Assembly (NCBI GenBank): GCA_963662155.1
Contig: OY759262.1
Coordinates: 65,985,203 to 66,049,202 of the forward strand
Source of the DNA: Lamellibrachia columna
Lineage: Eukaryota > Annelida > Polychaeta > Sabellida > Siboglinidae
Reading direction: 5' to 3'
DNA: 64,000 nucleotides
Shown: piece after piece, positions 1 through 9,152 of the stretch
Position numbering within the stretch: the stretch's first letter is position 1
Layout of the letters: the number at the start of each line of letters is the position of its first letter
Made by a program: the position numbers and the translations under genes
The notes under the pieces: generated by a model
What the model was told of the DNA's origin: nothing
Databases searched by the model: none
What the model saw: only the letters and a program-made list of their open reading frames with translations

Positions 1-528
1 ACCGACGAGTGTGTCGTGTCTAGAACGCAGGCCAACCCGGAAATGACGTGAGGGTTAGGCTTCCTGTCTGCATGACTACGTTGCGTATAACGTCACACAA
101 TTGTCGCGTTATGGGAAGCTTCTAAGCAATGGAATGTGGCGGTCTTCTTGTGTTGTGTTGGCCAACATTCCCAAGCAGTCAGACGGTCAGGGTTGTGTTC
201 GCAGGGGGTGATTGCTGCTTAGTCGCGTTTGCTTAGTACTGTCTTAAATTGATGTGGTTTTGTGGAATATGGTAAGGCGTACGTTTGGTTTTTCCCAGTG
301 TAAATTATTGGTTGTACATCAACAATTATACTATTTCTTGATGACACTTTAAAGTATCTAGCCCTTAAACCCAAATCAAAGTTATTGTGCTCTACGAGGA
401 TCTGGACAAACTTGCAAAATGGGAAATATCTTGGAAAATGGAATTCCACCCCCAACAGTTTAAAAAGGACAAAACGTTCTACATAACCCTAAAGTAGTTG
501 TTTAAAAGTGCGTCTTGATTGGCGCACT
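1..528. other. Unique flank, no gene recognised
   Basis: This is the longest non-repetitive stretch at the left edge. Both strands contain only short open frames (the longest is a 78-codon minus-strand frame at 219-455) with no recognisable domain. I see no tRNA, rRNA, transposon terminus or tandem repeat. The sequence passes directly into the 21-bp array at 529. It may be intergenic DNA bordering the satellite block. Confidence 0.6.
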
Positions 529-864
529 GTGGTGGGGAGTTCGTTCCATGTGGTGGGGAGTTCGTTCCATGTGGTGGGGAGTTCGTTCCATGTGGTGGGG
601 AGTTCGTTCCATGTGGTGGGGAGTTCGTCCCATGTGGTGGGGAGTTCGTCCCATGTGGTGGGTAGTTCGTTCCATGTGGTGGGTAGTTCGTTCCATGTGG
701 TGGGGAGTTCGTTCCATGTGGTGGGGAGTTCGTTCCATGTGATGGGGAGTTCGTTCCATGTGGTGGGGAGTTCGTTCCATGTGGTGGGGAGTTCGTTCCA
801 TGTGGTGGGGAGTTCGTTCCATGTGGTGGGTAGTTCGTTCCATGTGGTGGGGAGTTCGTTCCAT
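529..864. repeat. 21-bp minisatellite, 16 copies
   Basis: Sixteen head-to-tail copies of a 21-bp unit with landmarks gtggtggggag and ttcgttccat start at 529, 550, 571 and so on to 844. Variants are few: gggtag for ggggag in three units, gtccc for gttcc in two, gtgatgggg in one. Because 21 is divisible by 3, frames on both strands stay in register and give heptapeptide periodicities (for example HGTNSPP on minus). These frames begin and end with the array and have no support as genes. A 91-bp unique spacer (865-955) separates it from the next array. Confidence 0.97.
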
Positions 865-955
865 GTCTTTGGAGCTGCACAAGAGAAAGTTCGCCGATTT
901 GTGTGCGAGAATTAGGTTGTTAAGGAGTAAATTGTCGGATGAGCAGAGACAACGT

Positions 956-1783
956 GTGGGGCAATAAGGAGAGAGCAGTGCCGATAGGTTTGGAGGTGCG
1001 AGTGGGGCAATAAGGAGAGAGAAGTGCCGACAGGTTTGGGGGTGCGTGTGGGGCAATAAGGAGAGAGAAGTGCCGACAGGTTTGGAGGTGCGTGTGGGGC
1101 AATAAGGAGAGAGAAGTGCCGATAGGTTTGGAGGTGCGTGTGGGGCAATAAGGAGAGAGAAGTGCCGATAAGTTTGGAGGTGCGTGTGGGGCAATAAGGA
1201 GAGAGAAGTGCCGATAGGTTTGGAGGTGCGTGTGGGGCAATAAGGAGAGAGAAGTGCTGATAGGTTTGGAGGTGCGTGTGGGGCAATAAGGAGAGAGAAG
1301 TGCCGATAGGTTTGGAGGTGCGTGTGGGGCAATAAGGAGAGAGAAGTGCCGACAGGTTTGGAGGTGCGTGTGGGGCAATAAGGAGAGAGAAGTGCCGATA
1401 GGTTTGGAGGTGCGTGTGGGGCAATAAGGAGAGAGACGTGCCGATAGGTTTGGGGGTGCGTGTGGGGCAATAAGGAGAGAGAAGTGCCGATAGGTTTGGA
1501 GGTGCGTGTGGGGCAATAAGGAGAGAGAAGTGCCGATAGGTTTGGAGGTGCGTGTGGGGCAATAAGGAGAGAGAAGTGCCGATAAGTTTGGAGGTGCGTG
1601 TGGGGCAATAAGGAGAGAGAAGTGCAGATAGGTTTGGAGGTGCGTGTGGGGCAATAAGGAGAGAGAAGTGCCGATAGGTTTGGAGGTGCGTGTGGGGCAA
1701 TAAGGAGAGAGAAGTGCCGATAGGTTTGGAGGTGCGTGTGGGGCAATAAGGAGAGAGAAGTGCCGATAGGTTTGGAGGTGCGA
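956..1783. repeat. 46-bp minisatellite (first type), 18 copies
   Basis: Eighteen head-to-tail copies of a 46-bp unit start at 956, 1002, 1048 and so on, the last at 1738. Landmarks in each unit are gtggggcaataagg, agagagaagtgcc and ggtttggaggtgcg. Substitutions are sparse (gacagg for gatagg, ataagt for atagg, one gacgtg for gaagtg). The + strand is G-rich. 46 equals 1 modulo 3, so each minus-strand frame cycles through all three phases and all three stay open; this explains the long proline/serine/leucine-rich frames at 502-1868, which are not gene candidates. Confidence 0.97.
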
Positions 1784-1999
1784 GCCAGTGAAGGCATTTG
1801 AAAGTGAGAGGTTGGGTCTTGAAAGTGATGCGGCATTTCACTGGAGGCCAGTGCAACCTGTCGAGCAATAAGTAAGACAGGGTAACTGGACGTCTAACGA
1901 TGTGTCCGGAACATCGTAGCTGTTGTCGCTAAAGTCAGTCTTCGTGATTACTGTATTATATTATTTGTCGTGTGGCTTCCAAGCTAAAAAATAATAACT

Positions 2000-2052
2000 G
2001 GTGCCACAATGTGGGACCTACTTAACAGCTGCCTAAGACACCGTGTGGCACC
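2000..2052. repeat. 9-bp perfect inverted repeat
   Basis: ggtgccaca at 2000-2008 is the exact reverse complement of tgtggcacc at 2044-2052, with a 35-nt loop. It could form a hairpin in single-stranded DNA or RNA. No transposon terminus or RNA family is recognisable, so it may be chance. Confidence 0.5.
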
Positions 2053-2228
2053 GAGGCCTACAACTCAAGCTAATGTGGATCCTGCCAGATAAACGAATGG
2101 TCAGCATCGTGCAACTTATCTCCAACCGAAGCTTCATACCGAAGACCAGCGACGGACAGAGAAGTAGGTTTACACGACGAAAGAAAGGTGTTCCTTGGTC
2201 TTATGCACCAACTAGAGTACGAAGAGGA

Positions 2229-2244
2229 TAAGTAAATCAATAAA

Positions 2245-2284
<40 letters not shown>
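2229..2284. repeat. (TAAG)n tetranucleotide microsatellite
   Basis: Ten uninterrupted TAAG units occupy 2245-2284, preceded by a degenerate lead-in (taag, taaa, tcaa, taaa) from 2229. Each unit boundary also spells GTAAGT, the metazoan 5' splice-site consensus, so gene predictors may call spurious donors here. Confidence 0.95.
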
Positions 2285-2285
<1 letters not shown>

Positions 2286-3720
2286 GGTCTTACACGAGAT
2301 ATGAACATCATCTCTACATACCGGCGGCAGTGAAGCCTTAAAGTCAGCGAGGAGAAAACTGCCTCCGTTGGTTTCCAAGGAGAACAAACGATAGGCGGAC
2401 GTGTCTGTGAACAGCACACGCGTTTCTGTCAAACAGCCCATACTTAGCTGGGCGCCAAACTGGACAGACCATTGACATACAGCCCCTACTTAGCTGGGCG
2501 TTAAACTGGACAGACCATTGACATACAGCCCCTACTTAGATGGGCGTTAAACTGGACAGACCATTGACATATAGTCCCTACTTAGATGGGCGTCAAACTG
2601 GACAGACCATTGACATACAGCCCCTACTTAGATGGGCGTCAAACTGGACATACCATTGACATACAGCCCCTACTTAGATGGGCGTCAAACTGGACAGACC
2701 ATTGACATAGAGTCCCTACTTAGATGGGCATCAAACTGGACATACCATTGACATACAGCCCCTACTTAGATGGGCGTCAAACTGGACATACCATTGACAT
2801 ACAGCCCCTACTAAGATGGGCGTCAAACTGGACAGACCATTGACATAGAGTCCCTACTTAGATGGGCGTCAAACTGGACAGACCATTGACATACAGCCCT
2901 ACTTAGATGGGCGTCAAACTGGACAGACCACTGACATACAGCCCCTACTTAGATGGGCGTCAAACTGGACAGATCATTGACATACAGCCCCTACTTAGAT
3001 GGGCGTCTAACTGGACAGATCATTGACATACAGCCCCTACTTAGATGGGCGTCAAACTAGACAGACCACTGACATAGAGTCCCTACTTAGATGGGCGTCA
3101 AACTGGACAGATCATTGACATACAGCCCCTACTTAGATGGGCGTCAAACTAGACAGACCACTGACATATAGCCCCTACTTAGATGAGCGTCAAACTGGAG
3201 AGACCATTGACATACAGCCCCTACTTAGATGGGCGTCAAACTAGACAGACCATTGACATAGAGTCCCTACTTAGATGGGCGTCAAACTGGACAGACCATT
3301 GACATATAGCCCCTACTTAGATGGGCGTCAAATTAGACAGACCATTGACATAGAGTCCCTACTTAGATGGGCGTCAAACTGGATAGACCATTAACATACA
3401 GCCCATATTTAGAGGGGCGTCAAACTAGACAGACCATTGACATACAGCCCCTACTTAGATGGGCGTCAAACTGGACAGACCATTGACATACAGCCCCTAC
3501 TTAGATGGGCGTCAAACTGGACAGACCATTGACATACAGCCCCTACTTAGATGGGCGTCAAACTGGACAGACCATTAACATACAGCCCATACTTAGAGGG
3601 GCGTCAAACTAGACAGACCATTGACATAGAGTCCCTACTTAGATGGGCGTCAAACTAGACAGACCATTGACACAGAGTCCCTACTTAGAATGGGCGTCAA
3701 ACTAGACAGACCATTGACAT

Positions 3721-4959
3721 ATAGCCCCTACTTAGATGGGCGTCAAACTGGACAGACCATTGACATACAGTCCCTACTTAGATGGGCGTCAAACTGGACA
3801 GACCATTGACATACAGCCCCTACTTAGATGGGCGTCAAACTGGACAGACCATTGACATACAGCCCCTACTTAGATGGGCGTCAAACTGGACAGACCATTG
3901 ACATACAGCCCCTACTTAGATGGGCGTCAAACTGGACAGACCACTAACATACAGCCCATACTTAGAGGGGCGTCAAATTAGACAGACCATTGACATAGAG
4001 TCCCTACTTACATGGGCGTCAAACTAGACAGACCATTGACATAGAGACCCTACTTAGATGGGCGTCAAACTAGACAGACCATTGACATACAGCCCCGACT
4101 TAGAGGGGCGTCAAACTAGACAGACCATTGACATACAGCCCCTACTTAGATGGGCGTCAAACTGGACAGACCATTGACATACAGCCCATATTTAGAGGGG
4201 CGTCAAACTAGACAGACCATTGACATAGAGTCCCTACTTAGATGGGCGTCAAACTAGACAGACCATTGACATAGAGTCCCTACTTAGATGGGCGTCAAAC
4301 TAGACAGACCATTGACATACAGCCCCTACTTAGATGGGCGTCAAACTGGACAGGCCATTGACATAGTCCCTACTTAGATGGGCGTCAAACTGGACAGACC
4401 ATTGACATACAGCCCCTACTTAGATGGTCGTCAAACTGGACAGACCATTGACATACAGCCCTATTTAGATGGGCGTCAAACTGGACAGATCATTGACATA
4501 CAGCCCCTACTTAGATGGGCGTATAACTGGACAGATCATTGACATACAGCCCCTACTTAGATGGGCGTCAAACTAGACAGACCACTGACATATAGCTCCT
4601 ACTTAGATGGGCGTCAAACTGGACAGACCATTGACATACAGCCCCTACTTAGATGGGCGTCAAACTAGACAGATCATTGACATATAGCCCTTACTTAGAT
4701 GGGGGTCAAACTAGACAGACAATTGACATAGAGTCCCTACATAGATGGGCGTCAAACTGGACAGACCATTGACATACAGCCCCTACATAGATGGGCGTCA
4801 AACTGGGCAGACCATTGACATACAGCCCCTACTTAGATGGGCGTCAAACTGGACATACCATTGACATACAGCCCCTACTTAGATGGGCGTCAAACTGGAC
4901 AGACCATTGACATACAGCCCCTACTTAGATGGGCGTCAAACTGGACAGACCATTGACAT
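3721..4959. repeat. 1,239-bp higher-order repeat, copy 1 (27 monomers)
   Basis: Inside the second 46-bp array, a block of 27 monomers is duplicated directly in tandem. Landmarks repeat at an offset of exactly 1,239 bp: atagcccc at 3721 and 4960, ccactaacat at 3941 and 5180. 27 x 46 is 1,242; the 3-bp shortfall matches two shared indels, one monomer lacking 2 bp (gacatagtccc) and one lacking 1 bp (cagccctattt). Sequence left of 3721 does not match sequence left of 4960, placing the boundary near here. Confidence 0.85.
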
Positions 4960-6186
4960 ATAGCCCCTACTTAGATGGGCGTCAAACTGGACAGACCATT
5001 GACATACAGTCCCTACTTAGATGGGCGTCAAACTGGACAGACCATTGACATACAGCCCCTACTTAGATGGGCGTCAAACTGGACAGACCATTGACATACA
5101 GCCCCTACTTAGATGGGCGTCAAACTGGACAGACCATTGACATACAGCCCCTACTTAGATGGGCGTCAAACTGGACAGACCACTAACATACAGCCCATAC
5201 TTAGAGGGGCGTCAAATTAGACAGACCATTGACATAGAGTCCCTACTTACATGGGCGTCAAACTAGACAGACCATTGACATAGAGACCCTACTTAGATGG
5301 GCGTCAAACTAGACAGACCATTGACATACAGCCCCGACTTAGAGGGGCGTCAAACTAGACAGACCATTGACATACAGCCCCTACTTAGATGGGCGTCAAA
5401 CTGGACAGACCATTGACATACAGCCCATATTTAGAGGGGCGTCAAACTAGACAGACCATTGACATAGAGTCCCTACTTAGATGGGCGTCAAACTAGACAG
5501 ACCATTGACATAGAGTCCCTACTTAGATGGGCGTCAAACTAGACAGACCATTGACATACAGCCCCTACTTAGATGGGCGTCCAACTGGACAGGCCATTGA
5601 CATAGTCCCTACTTAGATGGGCGTCAAACTGGACAGACCATTGACATACAGCCCCTACTTAGATGGTCGTCAAACTGGACAGACCATTGACATACAGCCC
5701 TATTTAGATGGGCGTCAAACTGGACAGATCATTGACATACAGCCCCTACTTAGATGGGCGTATAACTGGACAGATCATTGACATACAGCCCCTACTTAGA
5801 TGGGCGTCAAACTAGACAGACCACTGACATATAGCTCCTACTTAGATGGGCGTCAAACTGGACAGACCATTGACATACAGCCCCTACTTAGATGGGCGTC
5901 AAACTAGACAGATCATTGACATATAGCCCTTACTTAGATGGGGGTCAAACTAGACAGACAATTGACATAGAGTCCCTACATAGATGGGCGTCAAACTGGA
6001 CAGACCATTGACATACAGCCCCTACATAGATGGGCGTCAAACTGGGCAGACCATTGACATACAGCCCCTACTTAGATGGGCGTCAAACTGGACATACCAT
6101 TGACATACAGCCCCTACTTAGATGGGCGTCAAACTGGACAGACCATTGACATACAGCCCCTACTTAGATGGGCGTCAAACTGGACA
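4960..6186. repeat. 1,239-bp higher-order repeat, copy 2
   Basis: Tandem second copy of the 27-monomer block starting at 3721, in perfect register until about 6186, where acagatc replaces acagacc and the copies diverge. It carries the same diagnostic units, including cactaacatacagccc, cttacatgggcg and ggtcgtcaaactgg. Confidence 0.85.
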
Positions 6187-7471
6187 GATCATTGACATAC
6201 AGCCCCTACTTAGATGGGCGTCTAACTGGACAGATCATTGACATACAGCCCATACTTAGATGGGCGTCAAACTAGACAGACCACTGACATAGAGTCCCTA
6301 CTTAGATGGGCGTCAATCTGGACAGATCATTGACATACAGCCCCTACTTAGATGGGCGTCAAACTAGACAGACCACTGACATATAGCCCCTACTTAGATG
6401 GGCGTCAAACTAGACAGACCACTGACATAGAGTCCCTACTTAGATGGGCGTCAAACTAGAAAGACCATTGACATACAGCCCCTACTTAGATGGGCGTCAA
6501 ACTGGACAGATCATTGACATACTGCCCCTACTTAGGTGGGCGTCAAACTAGACAGATCATTGACATACAGCCCCTACTTAGATGGGCGTCAAACTGGACA
6601 GATCATTGACATACAGCTCCTACTTAGATGGGCGTCAAACTGGACAGGCCATTGACATAGTCCCTATTTAGATGGGCGTCAAACCAGACAGACCATTGAC
6701 ATACAGCCCCCACTTAGCTGGGCGTCAAACTGGACAGACCATTGACATACAGCCCCTACTTAGATGGGCGTATAACTGGACAGATCATTGACATACAGCC
6801 CCTACTTAGATGGGCGTCAAACTAGACAGACCACTGACATATAGCCCCTACTTAGATGGGCGTCAAACTGGACAGACCATTGACATACAGCCCCTACTTA
6901 GATGGGCGTCAAACTGGACAGATCATTGACATACAGCCCCTACTTAGATGGGCGTCAAACTAGACAGACCACTGACATATAGCCCCTACTTAGATGGGCG
7001 TCAAACTGGACAGACCATTGACATACAGCCCCTACTTAGATGGGCGTCAAACTAGACAGACCACTGACATATAGCCCCTACTTAGATGGGCGTCAAACTG
7101 GACAGACCATTGACATACAGCCCCTACTTAGATGGGCGTCAAACTGGACAGATCATTGACATACTGCACCTACTTAGGTGGGCGTCAAACTAGACAGATC
7201 ATTGACATACAGCCCCTACTTAGATGGGCGTCAAACTGGACAGATCATTGACATACAGCTCCTACTTAGATGGGCGTCAAACTGGACAGACCATTGACAT
7301 AGTCCCTATTTAGATGGGCGTCAAACCAGACAGACCATTGACATACAGCCCCCAATTAGCTGGGCGTCAAACTGGACAGACCATTGACATACCATTGGGT
7401 CCGCGCGACTTTCCCGGTACGCCTAGCTGTTGTCGGTATGTCAATTCATACGTTGATTCGAAATCTATGAA

Positions 7472-7793
7472 ATGTGAGTGAAGGATGGCGTTTGACATAT
7501 AGCCCCTACTTAGATGTGAGTGAAGGATGGCGTTTGACATATAGCCCCTACTTAGATGTGAGTGAAGGATGGCGTTTGACATATAGCCCCTACTTAGATG
7601 TGAGTGAAGGATGGCGTTTGACATATAGCCCCTACTTAGATGTGAGTGAAGGATGGCGTTTGACATATAGCCCCTACTTAGATGTGAGTGAAGGATGGCG
7701 TTTGACATATAGCCCCTACTTACGTTTGACATATAGCCCCTACTTACGTTTGACATATAGCCCCTACTTAGATGTGAGTGAAGGATGGCGTTT
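7472..7793. repeat. 42-bp chimeric minisatellite, 6 full + 2 short copies
   Basis: Six 42-bp units start at 7472, 7514, 7556, 7598, 7640 and 7682. Two 24-bp deleted units follow (cgtttgacatatagcccc and on to cttacgttt), then a partial unit. Each unit carries a 25-nt stretch running from ttgacatatagcccc through ctacttagatg that is identical to part of the 46-bp unit of 2433-7390; the remaining 17 nt (tgagtgaaggatggcgt) are new. 42 is divisible by 3, so a 173-codon + strand frame (7474-7995) shows a 14-residue period (SEGWRLTYSPYLDV). No other evidence supports translation. Confidence 0.95.
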
Positions 7794-7872
7794 CCCGCTT
7801 TTCCGTGAGCAGATGTTGACATCTAACGTACAGCATGTACTAGTGGTGACTGTCAGAAAACGAACGCCTTGC

Positions 7873-7882
7873 GGGGGGGGGG
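7873..7882. repeat. Poly(G)10 tract
   Basis: Ten consecutive G on the + strand in an otherwise unique 172-bp spacer (7794-7965). Its length is likely polymorphic or subject to sequencing error. Confidence 0.9.
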
Positions 7883-7965
7883 CAGACAGAAGACCACGTC
7901 ATCGACGTCTGCACATTTTGCGGCGCTCCAACGGACGTTGTAGAGGTGGACTGGCGACCTGCGAG

Positions 7966-8041
7966 TGGCTGTCTGACGACAAACTGGCTGTCTGACGACA
8001 AACTGGCTGTCTGACGACAAACTGGCTGTCTTACGACAAAC
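7966..8041. repeat. 19-bp tandem repeat, 4 copies
   Basis: Four head-to-tail copies of tggctgtctgacgacaaac start at 7966, 7985, 8004 and 8023; the last has cttacg for ctgacg. It lies in unique sequence between the 42-bp and the first 37-bp arrays. The AT-rich unique stretch that follows (8042-8249) contains no recognisable feature. Confidence 0.95.
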
Positions 8042-8249
8042 TGCTGCATTAGGCTGGTGACAAACGGGAGAAGTTTGTGACGTGTTGGGATATGATATTC
8101 TCAAGATCTTGACATACCATTTCATGTCAAAGGCCTGCACGCAGCAGACAAATGCATATTTTTGATAATGCATATAATTATCGATGTTTTTCTATATATA
8201 ATTTTAACATTTATTTCACTGTTATATATTTCACATCGCCAAAAACAAG

Positions 8250-8693
8250 CAATCCACTGTCTGGTTGTACAACATGCCAAACACAACAATCCACTGTCTG
8301 GTTGTACAACATGCCAAACACAACAATCCACTGTCTGGTTGTACAACATGCCAAACACAACAATCCACTGTCTGGTTGTACAACATGCCAAACACAACAA
8401 TCCACTGTCTGGTTGTACAACATGCCAAACACAACAATCCACTGTCTGGTTGTACAACATGCCAAACACAACAATCCACTGTCTGGTTGTACAACATGCC
8501 AAACACAACAATCCACTGTCTGGTTGTACAACATGCCAAACAAAACAATCCACTGTCTGGTTGTACAACATGCCAAACACAACAATCCACTGTCTGGTTG
8601 TACAACATGCCAAACACAACAATCCACTGTCTGGTTGTACAACATGCCAAACACAACAATCCACTGTCTGGTTGTACAACATGCCAAACACAA
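8250..8693. repeat. 37-bp minisatellite (first type), 12 copies
   Basis: Twelve almost identical 37-bp units run head to tail, starting at 8250, 8287 and so on; landmarks are caatccactgtctgg, ttgtacaacatgcc and aaacacaa. I saw only one internal substitution (aaacaaaa for aaacacaa near 8541). The unit has no stop triplet on either strand, and 37 equals 1 modulo 3, so all six frames are open across the array; none is supported as a gene. The monomer is not obviously related to the large 37-bp satellite that begins about 120 bp later. Confidence 0.97.
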
Positions 8694-8811
8694 CAATTTA
8701 ATTGTGCATAGATCAATGTAGAAATAAACACGTATTAAATATAGGTAAACACAGGATTTATATACATATCAAACACAGAAGTGTAAAGAAATCTAACACG
8801 GGTGAAATGGG
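8694..8811. other. AT-rich spacer between two 37-bp arrays
   Basis: 118 bp of unique, AT-rich sequence. It includes an isolated aataaa at 8723 with no transcript context. The last 20-30 nt (acacgggtgaaatgggaaag) loosely resemble the large satellite monomer and may be a decayed edge unit. Confidence 0.5.
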
Positions 8812-9152
8812 AAAGTACACAGATGAAAGACACCCAAAGATGTATAGGACAGTACACAGATGAACGACATCTAAAGATGTATAGGACAGTACACAGGTGA
8901 AAGACACCCAAAGATGTATAGGACAGTACACAGGTGAAAGACACCCAAAGATGTATAGGACAGTACACAGATGAAAGAGAGCCAAAGATGTATAGGACAG
9001 TACACAGATGAAAGAGAGCCAAAGATCTACAGGACAGTACACAGATGAAAGACATCCAAAGATGTATAGGACAGTACACAGATGAAAGAGAGCCAAAGAT
9101 TTATAGGACAGCACACAGATGAAAGAGAGCCAAAAGTGTATATGACAGTACA

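Larger units (their letters stand above)
1784..2432. other. Unique inter-array spacer
   Basis: About 650 bp separate the two 46-bp arrays. The stretch holds the (TAAG)n microsatellite, a 9-bp inverted repeat (2000-2008 with 2044-2052) and an 8-bp inverted repeat (ccagtgaa at 1785-1792 with ttcactgg at 1837-1844). No protein domain is recognisable in either strand. The 123-codon minus-strand frame at 2070-2441 owes part of its length to translated microsatellite (LLTY repeats). Confidence 0.6.
2433..7390. repeat. 46-bp minisatellite (second type), about 108 copies
   Basis: A 4,958-bp head-to-tail array of a 46-bp unit with landmarks acagcccctacttaga, tgggcgtcaaact and gacagaccattgacat. It is unrelated to the 46-bp array at 956-1783 despite the shared period. 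Two main flavours are interspersed: acagcccctac and agagtccctac; the second half varies between ctggacagacc, ctagacagacc and ctggacagatc. Rare 1-3 bp indels (gacatagtccc, cagccctattt) are shared between distant units and mark an internal duplication. The unit contains stops in all frames, so no long open frames appear. The array ends at 7390 and an 81-bp unique spacer follows. Confidence 0.97.

Noticed and set aside
529..864. CENP-B box in the 21-bp repeat (ttcg core)
   Set aside because: Only the TTCG and the spaced A fit; the downstream CGGG of the box is absent.
502..1868. Proline/serine/leucine-rich minus-strand frames of 244-444 codons
   Set aside because: They are translations of the 21-bp and 46-bp arrays in several phases, with no flanking coding sequence.
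1999..2020. tggtgccacaatgtggga as a tRNA primer-binding site of an LTR element
   Set aside because: No paired long terminal repeats, polypurine tract or gag-pol sequence is nearby; the match is only a TGG-led stretch.
2070..2441. 123-codon minus-strand frame
   Set aside because: Part of it is translated (TAAG)n microsatellite; the remainder shows no domain and no conserved start context.
7474..7995. 173-codon + strand frame with a 14-residue repeat
   Set aside because: The frame is kept open only by the 42-bp period; the non-repeat tail has no recognisable domain, and no promoter or splice context is visible.
8723..8728. Polyadenylation signal aataaa
   Set aside because: It is an isolated hexamer in AT-rich spacer with no upstream gene.
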